A stretch of DNA of 14,534 nt from an uncultured Muribaculaceae bacterium. GTDB lineage: Bacteria > Bacteroidota > Bacteroidia > Bacteroidales > Muribaculaceae. The position numbers and the translations under genes are program-made. Every line of letters starts with the position of its first letter. Position 1 is the stretch's first letter. The stretch covers positions 1 to 14,534 of the forward strand of contig CAUBWJ010000045.1 of the NCBI GenBank assembly GCA_958439725.1, written 5' to 3'. A model generated the notes under the pieces. It ran no database searches. It was not told where the DNA came from and saw only the letters and a list, made by a program, of their open reading frames with translations. Shown piece by piece: positions 1 through 6,162 of this stretch.

Positions 1-55
1 ACCTAGGACTCCCTGATTATGAGTCAGGTGCTCTAACCAACTGAGCTATGGGACC
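1..55 (-). tRNA. tRNA with anticodon CAU (Met, or Ile2), 5' part only
   Basis: Read on the minus strand, the sequence starts at base 55 with a 7-base acceptor strand GGTCCCA, then the D arm GCTC-AGTTGGTTA-GAGC, then the anticodon arm CCTGA-CTCATAA-TCAGG with CAU at loop positions 34-36, and runs into the variable loop and the first strand of the T stem. The window edge cuts off the T loop, the 3' acceptor strand and the end. CAU can be elongator methionine or the lysidine-modified isoleucine tRNA; the missing half and the lack of comparison prevent a firm choice, although elongator Met is my first guess. The initiator is unlikely because the acceptor stem begins with a proper G-C pair strand and the anticodon stem lacks the three G-C pairs. 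Confidence 0.9.
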
Positions 56-86
56 GGCTTTTTTGGCTGGTGCCTTAAAGCGATGA

Positions 87-118
87 CAAAGGTAGTGGTT
101 CTTTCTGACTTGTGCAAA
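87..118 (-). promoter_or_regulatory. Bacteroides-type promoter of the tRNA gene
   Basis: On the minus strand TACCTTTG (87-94) matches the Bacteroidetes -7 consensus TAnnTTTG exactly, and TTTG (115-118) supplies the -33 element; the spacer is 20 bases (19 to 20 is usual). The expected start of transcription falls about 25 bases upstream of the mature tRNA end. Bases 119-332 between this promoter and the next gene show no reading frame or RNA gene that I can support. Confidence 0.7.
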
Positions 119-332
119 TTTTTTTGCGGTTTTGCTGAATTTGCGGTTTCGCTAAAAGGATGGAGAAGACGGAAAGAGAATTTGGAGAGCTTTGTCGAAT
201 CGCAAATTATCCGGGAATGAGTTGAGGTAGGGAGGAAATGGACTTCAAACTAGCTTTCAGAAATGATATTGCGGCAGTTCAGTAGTTTGAACCGGTGGTA
301 AAGAAAGAGGGGTGATTGCCTGAATGAGGGAA

Positions 333-686
333 TCAGATTTCCGGGGATGGATGGTGGAAGATTTTATCGAGGATGGAGGTTTTGGCTTTTTTGATGTGAA
401 TCTGCACTTTGGATGTCCTCTTGTCGAGGAAGATTATTGATGCATTGAGAACTATAGCTACCCATTCTTCAAAGTCGACAATTCCGTTGATACGGCTCAG
501 GGAGAGTTTATGAAATGGGGAGTCGGGGGGGAGGGATTCGATTATAAGGTTGCCGAAGTCGTCGACGTATATGTCGTGAACTCCCATGAGATTTTCAAAA
601 AGGATGGCAATGTCAAGGCAATCGGGCGATTCAGGCCTTTTGCTGAACATTTTATATAATGAGTTGATAGTCTTTTCTGTAATCAT
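333..686 (-). CDS. Small unknown protein, 117 aa
   Basis: I do not recognise a named family. The protein is soluble, without signal peptide or membrane segment: a basic N-terminus (KTINSLYKMF, SKRPESPD), an acidic middle (VDDFGNLIIE), a stretch rich in V, I and L around residues 68-90 (DFEEWVAIVLNASIIFLDK), and a basic tail. Its composition and the motif SPFHKLSLSRINGIV look like real protein rather than an antisense shadow, and similar short proteins of unknown role seem common in Bacteroidales (recollection, not a search). No gene overlaps it convincingly. A weak hairpin (313-335, arms TGATTgCCT/AGGgAATCA) covers its stop codon, followed on the minus strand by a pyrimidine-rich run. It is probably transcribed alone. 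Confidence 0.65.
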   Translation of the reverse strand: MITEKTINSLYKMFSKRPESPDCLDIAILFENLMGVHDIYVDDFGNLIIESLPPDSPFHKLSLSRINGIVDFEEWVAIVLNASIIFLDKRTSKVQIHIKKAKTSILDKIFHHPSPEI

Positions 687-911
687 TGCGGTAACTGATC
701 TTATGAATGCGCGTTGCGAGGGTGGTTTCCCTCAGGGCTTCCGGCAAGGTCGGATAGCGTATTTTTTAGCTTTACTATGGAGAGAGAGGATGTTGCTGAG
801 CTATAATCGTTGAACCGCCAGGGCACATAACTTTACTTTAACAACAATCTAAATTTACAACAAGTCGTGTCCTGATATGGTTTCCTGTATTCCTAAAATT
901 CCGAAGTGAAA
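687..911. other. Intergenic stretch, nothing identified
   Basis: Together with the terminator at 912-959 this fills the 319 bases between the small unknown gene and mmdB. A 75-codon plus-strand frame (586-813) overlaps the unknown gene antisense and has no leader or protein-like signal, so I leave it out. The promoter of the small gene should lie here on the minus strand, but no close match to TAnnTTTG is visible. Confidence 0.5.
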
Positions 912-959
912 AAACAAGGGCGGAGCCTGCGATTTGTTCGAGAGGCTCCGCCGTTGTTT
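912..959 (-). terminator. Strong intrinsic terminator of the methylmalonyl-CoA decarboxylase operon
   Basis: Arms 912-927 and 944-959 are complementary over 16 bases with one mismatch, with a 16-base loop. Read on the minus strand the stem is followed by a run of T (complement of the A run at 909-914). It starts about 45 bases past the stop codon of mmdB. Confidence 0.9.
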
Positions 960-1005
960 CAAGTGGTTATGCGGCAGGGCATGACCGCGCCGGGTTGCGT
1001 CAGGA

Positions 1006-2169
1006 TCAGGCGAGGAATCCGAGGAGGACACCTGCAGCCACTGCCGAGCCGATAACGCCGGCTACGTTGGGACCCATAGCATGCATGAGCAGGTAGTTGG
1101 AGGGGTCGTATTCGAGGCCGAGGTTATTGGATATACGGGCCGACATTGGCACGGCGGAAACTCCGGCGTTGCCGATGAGGGGGTTGATTTTTTTGTCGTG
1201 GGGCAAGAAGAGGTTGAAGAGTTTCACGAACAGTACGCCCGAAGTCGAGGCTATGATGAATGCCATGAAGCCGAGGGCAAAGATGCCGATGGTCTCGGTG
1301 GTGAGGAATTCGGAAGCCTGGGTCGAGGCACCGACGGTCATGCCAAGAAGGATGGTGACGATGTCGGTGAGGGCGTTGCTTGCGGTCTTGGCCAGACGGG
1401 TGGTTACGCCGCATTCACGGAGCAGGTTGCCGAAGAAGAGCATACCCAGCAGAGGAATGCCGGAAGGAACCACGAAGCAGGTGAGAAGCAGGCCCACGAT
1501 GGGGAAGATGATTTTCTCGTTCTGCGACACGGCGCGGGCGGGACGCATTTTTATCACGCGCTCTTTCTTGGTGGTGAGCAGGCGCATGATAGGCGGCTGA
1601 ATCACGGGCACCAGAGCCATGTAGGAGTAGGCGGAAACGGCGATTGCACCCATAAGGTTAGGCGCAAGTTTTGAGGAAAGGAATATAGCCGTGGGACCGT
1701 CGGCACCGCCGATAATGGCGATGGCACCGGCCTGGTCGGGCGCGAAACCGAGAAGCAGCGCTACCATATAGGCTCCGAAGATACCGAACTGGGCAGCTGC
1801 GCCTATGAGCATGAGCTTGGGGTTGGCTATCAGGGCCGAGAAGTCGGTCATGGCGCCAATGCCAAGGAATATAAGCGGCGGATACCATCCGGCGCTTACG
1901 CCGTTGTAGAGAATATTGAGCACAGATCCTTCTTCATAGATGCCTATCTCAAGACCGGCCTCGGTGTTGAAGGGGATATTGCCAATGAGCATGCCGAAGC
2001 CGATGGGCACGAGCAACATCGGTTCGAAGTCCTTTTTGATGGCGAGCCAGATGAAGAACAGACCCACGGCAAGCATCACGAAATGCTTGAATGTGGCGTT
2101 GTAAAATCCGGTGAGATGCCAGAATTCTGTAAGATTCTGCATCATGAAATCACCAAAACTAATGTCCAT
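1006..2169 (-). CDS. mmdB: Na+-pumping methylmalonyl-CoA decarboxylase, beta subunit
   Basis: This is the integral membrane subunit of the Na+-transporting decarboxylase family (OadB/MmdB/GcdB). It decarboxylates the carboxybiotin delivered by MmdC and couples this to Na+ export across the cytoplasmic membrane. The protein has 387 residues and about ten hydrophobic segments. The family signature GGADGPTAIF lies at 154-163; D157 corresponds to the essential Na+-site aspartate of Klebsiella OadB, and Y183 in YSYMALVP fits the second conserved polar residue. The C-terminal motifs IGNAGVSAVPMSAR (332-345) and MGPNVAGVIGSA (365-376) are intact. The product is slightly shorter than the Klebsiella protein. 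It is the last gene of the operon, 81 bases after mmdC, ahead of a strong terminator. The start at residue 1 is uncertain; M9 or M10 is possible. Substrate assignment to methylmalonyl-CoA comes from the neighbouring epimerase and carboxyltransferase. Confidence 0.95.
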   Translation of the reverse strand: MDISFGDFMMQNLTEFWHLTGFYNATFKHFVMLAVGLFFIWLAIKKDFEPMLLVPIGFGMLIGNIPFNTEAGLEIGIYEEGSVLNILYNGVSAGWYPPLIFLGIGAMTDFSALIANPKLMLIGAAAQFGIFGAYMVALLLGFAPDQAGAIAIIGGADGPTAIFLSSKLAPNLMGAIAVSAYSYMALVPVIQPPIMRLLTTKKERVIKMRPARAVSQNEKIIFPIVGLLLTCFVVPSGIPLLGMLFFGNLLRECGVTTRLAKTASNALTDIVTILLGMTVGASTQASEFLTTETIGIFALGFMAFIIASTSGVLFVKLFNLFLPHDKKINPLIGNAGVSAVPMSARISNNLGLEYDPSNYLLMHAMGPNVAGVIGSAVAAGVLLGFLA

Positions 2170-2212
2170 GTTGAATAGTAAGTTTTCTTTAGTTTGACAA
2201 TGGTGGCAGGGC

Positions 2213-2238
2213 GCGGCGCATCATAGCGGGCGCGCCGC
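2213..2238 (-). repeat. GC-rich hairpin between mmdC and mmdB
   Basis: Arms GCGGCGC (2213-2219) and GCGCCGC (2232-2238) enclose 12 bases in the 81-base gap between the two genes. There is no T run after either arm, so it does not look like a terminator. It could slow RNA decay or set the ratio of the soluble to the membrane subunit; that role is an inference. Confidence 0.4.
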
Positions 2239-2250
2239 TCTTTCCGGATT

Positions 2251-2688
2251 TTATTCTATTGTTACGAGAGTTGCACCCTCAAGAACAGCATCGCCGGCTT
2301 TTACGGCAATAGAGGTAATCTTGCCGTCGTAGCCTGCATGGATGGCGTTTTCCATCTTCATGGCTTCGAGCACGAGAACCGTGTCGGCGGCTTTGACTAC
2401 GTCGCCCACCGATACATTCACCGAGAGAACAGTGCCGGGGAGGGGAGCGACGACTTTGCGGCCGGGGCCGGCGGCTGCCGCGGGCTTGCTGATTACCTTA
2501 GCGCCGGATTCGGTGCGGGGTGCAGCGGAGGGGCGGGGAGCGTTAACGATGGTCACAGGTTTTTTGGCGCTGTCAAGCTCTACCTTATAGGGGATGCCGT
2601 TGACTTCAACCTGTGCGATATTGTTGTCGATATCGCCAATGGCTACTTTGTAGCTGTTGCCATTGATTTTATATTTGTATTCTTTCAT
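2251..2688 (-). CDS. mmdC: Biotin carrier subunit of methylmalonyl-CoA decarboxylase
   Basis: This small protein (145 aa) carries biotin between the carboxyltransferase MmdA and the membrane subunit MmdB. The N-terminal 50 residues form a short beta-rich docking segment (KEYKYKINGNSYKVAIGDI). A flexible linker rich in Ala, Pro and Ser follows (50-77), then a complete biotinyl/lipoyl domain (78-145). The biotinylation site is EAMKMEN with K111 as the modified lysine, and the flanking glycines G85 and G132 sit where the domain expects them. The separate linker-plus-biotinyl protein resembles MmdC of Veillonella and the C-terminal part of OadA elsewhere. It lies 24 bases after the OadG-like gene and is certainly cotranscribed. 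A ligase (BirA) outside the window would be needed to attach biotin. Confidence 0.93.
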   Translation of the reverse strand: MKEYKYKINGNSYKVAIGDIDNNIAQVEVNGIPYKVELDSAKKPVTIVNAPRPSAAPRTESGAKVISKPAAAAGPGRKVVAPLPGTVLSVNVSVGDVVKAADTVLVLEAMKMENAIHAGYDGKITSIAVKAGDAVLEGATLVTIE

Positions 2689-2712
2689 TTGTAGATTCGT
2701 TAGGATTGGTTA

Positions 2713-3672
2713 TTACTGGTTGGGGAGATGACGCATGTTGTAGATTTTGGAGTTCCACGGCGAGTAAGCGCGTTTCACTTTATTGATGGTCAGCACGGTG
2801 TTCTCACGGTCGTGGGCATCAAGGTGCTCGTGAAGAGCCATGGCTATGGCGGCGATAGTCTCGCCTGAGTCGTTGCGCTCTTCACGGGTGAGTTCCTTGG
2901 CGCTCATTCCGTGGGTCTTGGCTTTATTGCGAGAGGAGGCTGCAGCTCCGATGCGGCTTATGGCCGAGAAGCACAGGCAAAGCAGCAGCAGGGCCGCAAA
3001 TACAATACCCATAGCCATAATAGCCATAGCGAATCCGTTTCGGTCTATTTCCGAGAACATCTCGATTTTATCGTTTGTCTCGCGGATTCTGTTGGCCGAA
3101 CTCGGGGTGACGGGTTTGCCGGGCGAGTCGTCGCGGATTTCCCAGGCTGCGGCGCCGAGTTCCTTGCCGTCGGCAAGGTTAACGCCGTCGGCTTTGCGGG
3201 CATACGACTGGTTTCCGGCGAGGAAGGCAGGAACGGTCACGGAGTCAATGAGGGTGCGGCCGTCGGCGTCGAACACGCCAATCCAGTTTTCAGTTCCGGG
3301 CTCCAGAACAAAGTTGGTGTGGAAGGTGCCGAGGGTGGGACGTCCGTCGGCCCAGAAAACCACGTGCTGGCGTTTGGGCATTTTGGTGAGGACATCGCCC
3401 AGAGGCACTGCATACATCATCGCCTTGCGTTCCTTCACGCTGAGGTCGGGATTGAGTGTTGCAGGATTGTTGGTGATGAACACGCTCGAGATGTTGAGGG
3501 GAGCGTGGTTTGTGTTGAAGAGCTCTATCCATCCTGATCGACGGCCATAATCGTCCATGTAGTTGCTGTCGTTCTGCACCATCACTTCGTTGATGCGCAG
3601 ACTCCGACGCCCCTGGGCCGAGACACTCATGGCACAGACAGCCAGGATAGCGAGCAATATAGTTTTCTTCAT
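2713..3672 (-). CDS. OadG-type decarboxylase subunit fused to an exported lamin-tail domain
   Basis: The 319-residue protein begins with a signal peptide (1-19, MKKTILLAILAVCAMSVSA). An LTD (lamin-tail) domain follows at roughly 24-183, recognised from SLRINEVMVQN, the SGWIELFN motif at 46-53 and the later VFWADG/FHTNFVLEPG strands. One transmembrane helix (about 213-239) follows, then a charged cytoplasmic tail (240-319) ending in RAYSPWNSKIYNMRHLP. The helix plus tail match the OadG/MmdD subunit that holds the decarboxylase complex together and is normally only about 80 to 120 residues. The signal peptide and the single helix place the lamin-tail domain in the periplasm. Its role there is unknown: anchoring the pump to the envelope or binding a partner protein is an inference. 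The gene lies between mmdA and mmdC, where an OadG subunit belongs. Confidence 0.85.
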   Translation of the reverse strand: MKKTILLAILAVCAMSVSAQGRRSLRINEVMVQNDSNYMDDYGRRSGWIELFNTNHAPLNISSVFITNNPATLNPDLSVKERKAMMYAVPLGDVLTKMPKRQHVVFWADGRPTLGTFHTNFVLEPGTENWIGVFDADGRTLIDSVTVPAFLAGNQSYARKADGVNLADGKELGAAAWEIRDDSPGKPVTPSSANRIRETNDKIEMFSEIDRNGFAMAIMAMGIVFAALLLLCLCFSAISRIGAAASSRNKAKTHGMSAKELTREERNDSGETIAAIAMALHEHLDAHDRENTVLTINKVKRAYSPWNSKIYNMRHLPNQ

Positions 3673-3721
3673 ATTCTCTGCTGTTGGTTAATTTTGTTGG
3701 TGTTGAAAAATCCGCCTATTA

Positions 3722-5275
3722 TTACAGAGGAATATTGCCGTGCTTCTTGGCAGGATTTGTAAGCTTCTTGGTGGCGAGCTGCTGGAGAGCGCGGATAATG
3801 CGGAAACGGGTGTTGCGGGGCTCGATAACGTCGTCGATGTATCCGTAGCGGGCGGCATTGTAGGGGTTGCAGAAGAGTTTGTTGTATTCCTCTTCTTTTT
3901 CTTTCAGCACAGCCTGCGGGTCTTCGGATGCCTTTGCTTCCTTGGCGTAAAGAACCTCCACGGCACCGGCACCACCCATAACGGCGATCTCGGCGGTAGG
4001 CCAGGCGTAGTTCATGTCGCCTCTGAGCTGCTTGCAGCTCATCACGATGTGGCTGCCGCCGTAGCTCTTGCGGAGTGTGACGGTGACTTTGGGTACGGTA
4101 GCCTCTCCGTAGGCGTAAAGAAGCTTGGCGCCATGGAGAATCACGCCGTTGTATTCCTGACCGGTTCCGGGAAGGAATCCGGGAACGTCAACCAGAGTGA
4201 CCAGAGGAATATTGAAAGCGTCGCAGAAGCGCACGAAGCGGGCGCCTTTGCGTGAGGCGTTGCTGTCAAGAACGCCTGCAAGGAACTTGGGCTGATTGGC
4301 CACGATGCCTACGGCCTGTCCGTTGAAGCGGGCGAAACCTACGATGATATTCTTGGCATAGTTGCGCTGCACTTCCAGGAATTCGCCGTTGTCAACTATT
4401 GCTCCGATAACCTCGTACATGTCGTAGGGACGGTTGGCCGAGTCGGGAATGATGTCGTTGAGCGAGTCTTCGAGGCGGTCGATGGGGTCGGTGCATTCCA
4501 CCAGCGGGGGCTCTTCGAGGTTGTTCTGGGGAATGTAGCTGAAGAGTTTGCGTATGGTCTTGAGGGTTTCCTCTCCGTCTTCAGTAGCGAAGTGGGCCAC
4601 ACCGCTCTTTGTGGAGTGAACTTCGGCACCGCCGAGGGCATCCTGGGTTACATCTTCGCCTGTAACGGTCTTCACAACCTTCGGGCCGGTAAGGAACATA
4701 TAGGAGATTCCTTTGGTCATGATGGTGAAGTCGGTGAGGGCAGGAGAGTAAACGGCGCCGCCGGCGCAGGGACCGAGAATAGCAGAAATCTGGGGAATAA
4801 CACCTGATGCGAGGATATTGCGCTGGAAAATCTCGGCATAGCCGGCAAGGGCGTTGATGCCTTCCTGGATACGTGCGCCTCCCGAGTCGTTAAGGCCGAT
4901 AACCGGGGCGCCCATCTTCATGGCCATATCCATGATTTTGCATATTTTGAGGGCCATGGTCTCGCTGAGCGAACCACCGAAAACGGTGAAATCCTGAGCG
5001 AAGACATATACCAGACGTCCGTCGATTGTGCCGTAGCCGGTCACAACGCCGTCGCCGAGGAAGCTTTTCTTCTCCTGGCCGAAGTTGTAGCAGCGGTGAC
5101 GTACAAACATGTCGATTTCCTCAAACGAACCTTCGTCGAGGAGCTGGGCAATGCGTTCGCGTGCGGTGTATTTGCCGCGTTCATGCTGTTTCTGGATGGC
5201 TTTTTCGCCGCCACCGAGGCGAGCCTCATTGCGAAGGGCTATGAGTTCCTGTACTTTTTCAAGCTGATTGCTCAT
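3722..5275 (-). CDS. mmdA: Methylmalonyl-CoA decarboxylase carboxyltransferase (alpha) subunit
   Basis: This is a crotonase-fold carboxyltransferase that moves the carboxyl group of methylmalonyl-CoA to biotin on MmdC, releasing propionyl-CoA. The 517 residues match the usual length of MmdA and of propionyl-CoA carboxylase beta chains. The N-terminal half contains LNDSGGARIQEGI (128-140) and GPCAGGAVYSPALTDF (168-183). The C-terminal half contains DVPGFLPGTGQEYNGVI (363-379), SYGGSHIVMSCK (404-415) and WPTAEIAVMGGAGAVE (425-440). Both glycine-rich oxyanion regions are intact. I chose the ATG at 5275 (MSNQLEKVQELIALR) over one 69 bases upstream because the extra 23 residues are unlike the family and translate an A/T-rich leader. 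The absence of a biotin carboxylase gene nearby supports the decarboxylase rather than the ATP-dependent carboxylase, although the subunit alone could serve either. Confidence 0.93.
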   Translation of the reverse strand: MSNQLEKVQELIALRNEARLGGGEKAIQKQHERGKYTARERIAQLLDEGSFEEIDMFVRHRCYNFGQEKKSFLGDGVVTGYGTIDGRLVYVFAQDFTVFGGSLSETMALKICKIMDMAMKMGAPVIGLNDSGGARIQEGINALAGYAEIFQRNILASGVIPQISAILGPCAGGAVYSPALTDFTIMTKGISYMFLTGPKVVKTVTGEDVTQDALGGAEVHSTKSGVAHFATEDGEETLKTIRKLFSYIPQNNLEEPPLVECTDPIDRLEDSLNDIIPDSANRPYDMYEVIGAIVDNGEFLEVQRNYAKNIIVGFARFNGQAVGIVANQPKFLAGVLDSNASRKGARFVRFCDAFNIPLVTLVDVPGFLPGTGQEYNGVILHGAKLLYAYGEATVPKVTVTLRKSYGGSHIVMSCKQLRGDMNYAWPTAEIAVMGGAGAVEVLYAKEAKASEDPQAVLKEKEEEYNKLFCNPYNAARYGYIDDVIEPRNTRFRIIRALQQLATKKLTNPAKKHGNIPL

Positions 5276-5366
5276 TTCAGTTTTCTTTATAAATGAAATG
5301 CGGGAGGCGGCAGCAACGATAGTGTGGTGTCCGTCATCCCGCAAATATCTGGTTTAAATATTCGGA

Positions 5367-5786
5367 TTATTTGTTGGGGTCCTCGCAAAGTTCAACGAGA
5401 GTGCCGGCACTTGTCTTGGGATGAAGGAAGGCTATATTCAGACCTTCGGCACCCTTGCGGGGAGCTTTTTCGATTACGCGGCCGCCTTTTTCCTCAACTT
5501 CTGCAAGGGCGTTGGCCACACCGTCTTCAACAGCAAAAGCTATGTGCTGGATGCCTCCGCGACCGCCGTTGTTGGCAATGAACTTGGCGATGGCGCTCTC
5601 GGGAGCGGTGGCTTCGAGGAGCTCAATCTTGGTCTGACCTACTTTGAAGAAAGCTGTGCGGACTTTCTGGTCGGGAACTTCTTCGATTGCAAAGCATTTG
5701 AAACCAAGCATATTCTCGTAGAAAGGAATAGCTTCGTCGAGGCTCGTAACGGCGATGCCTACATGTTCAATGTGTGAAATGTCCAT
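5367..5786 (-). CDS. mce: Methylmalonyl-CoA epimerase
   Basis: This 139-residue glyoxalase-fold (VOC) enzyme interconverts the (R) and (S) forms of methylmalonyl-CoA. Methylmalonyl-CoA mutase makes the R form from succinyl-CoA, and the decarboxylase uses the S form. The two beta-alpha-beta-beta-beta modules are visible: HIEHVGIAV (5-13) and GIQHIAFAVED (78-88). The metal ligands should be H8, E55 (in KIELLE), H81 and E132 (in GTLVELCE); in the Propionibacterium enzyme the second ligand is Gln, whereas Glu is common in other members. The motif GRGGIQHIAF is typical of the family. It is the first gene of the operon, 91 bases ahead of mmdA, with a promoter directly upstream. Confidence 0.95.
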   Translation of the reverse strand: MDISHIEHVGIAVTSLDEAIPFYENMLGFKCFAIEEVPDQKVRTAFFKVGQTKIELLEATAPESAIAKFIANNGGRGGIQHIAFAVEDGVANALAEVEEKGGRVIEKAPRKGAEGLNIAFLHPKTSAGTLVELCEDPNK

Positions 5787-5814
5787 TTTTAATATGATTT
5801 TGATTTAGATATAG

Positions 5815-5822
5815 CAAAATTA
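5815..5822 (-). promoter_or_regulatory. Likely -7 element of the mce-mmdA-mmdD-like-mmdC-mmdB operon
   Basis: On the minus strand TAATTTTG matches TAnnTTTG exactly, 29 bases before the mce start codon. The nearest TTTG upstream (5849-5852) leaves a spacer of 26 bases, longer than the usual 19 to 20, so the -33 element is poor. Transcription would start near 5807, giving a leader of about 20 bases. Confidence 0.5.
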
Positions 5823-6162
5823 CCGGCACAGAGGGCCGTATTTTTTCGCAAATTTAATGTTTTTTCGGGGTTTGCGACTCTTTTTGACCGTTTTTTCTCC
5901 ATAATAATATAAAAACATGAAATATATCAAAAAATAGTTGCTGACACAGTGTCATACCCGTTATGTCAGTGCTGTCACCCTTTCTGCCGCCCTGAAAAAT
6001 AAATAACCGCTTGAAAATAAACTTAATCAGTCCGCTTCAACCTTTTTGGCATAAAATTTGTTTTTATTAGTGACGAAACCGAAAGGGCAGCAAAGTCCGG
6101 ACGGTTCCGCAGTCAACTTTTTAATCAACCGAAATTCAGAAACAACATAAATCATTTTAATT
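5823..6162. other. Divergent control region between mce and dnaK
   Basis: This A/T-rich stretch must hold the dnaK promoter. I see no CIRCE element (TTAGCACTC/GAGTGCTAA), no exact TAnnTTTG for dnaK, and only a partial E. coli heat-shock match (CTTGAAA at 6010-6016 without the -10 partner). The near-consensus ATAAAATTTG at 6051-6060 has one base too many between TA and TTTG. The dnaK start has an A/T-rich leader with no Shine-Dalgarno site, as is normal in this phylum. Around 6078-6106 a weak stem (AACCG/CGGTT) could form in the leader RNA. Confidence 0.5.
5942..5977 (+). promoter_or_regulatory. TGTCA repeat cluster with 13-base palindrome, possible operator of dnaK
   Basis: TGACACAGTGTCA (5942-5954) is a perfect inverted repeat around a central A. 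Two further TGTCA copies in the same orientation follow at 5964-5968 and 5973-5977, so there are four half-sites in 36 bases. A TTG at 5938-5940 and TATGTCAG at 5962-5969 could form a weak promoter 21 bases apart with the palindrome in its spacer, which would suit a repressor site. No regulator is known to me for this motif; the function is an inference from arrangement and position, 186 bases upstream of dnaK. Confidence 0.4.

Noticed and set aside
244..291. Perfect 9-base inverted repeat TTCAAACTA/TAGTTTGAA with a 30-base loop
   Set aside because: A repeat of this size and loop is expected by chance a couple of times in a window this long, and it has no T run or conserved context.
1081..1674. 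Long plus-strand frames opposite mmdB (197 and 167 codons)
   Set aside because: They are antisense to a strongly supported membrane protein gene; their translations are rich in Gly, His and Arg with no domain and result from codon bias of the real gene.
2840..3550. Plus-strand frames of 236 and 208 codons opposite the OadG-like gene
   Set aside because: Antisense shadows; no leader, no motif and low-complexity translations.
5276..5344. Longer mmdA start giving 23 extra residues
   Set aside because: The extra residues are unlike the family N-terminus and translate A/T-rich leader; the ATG at 5275 begins the typical sequence.
6010..6016. CTTGAAA resembling an E. coli heat-shock -35 box
   Set aside because: The matching CCCCAT-type -10 is absent at the required distance, and Bacteroidales are not known to use this sigma-32 promoter form.
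6072..6120. Possible RNA thermometer in the dnaK leader
   Set aside because: Only a 5-base stem plus a GTCCGGAC palindrome are visible, more than 40 bases from the start codon; nothing sequesters the start site.
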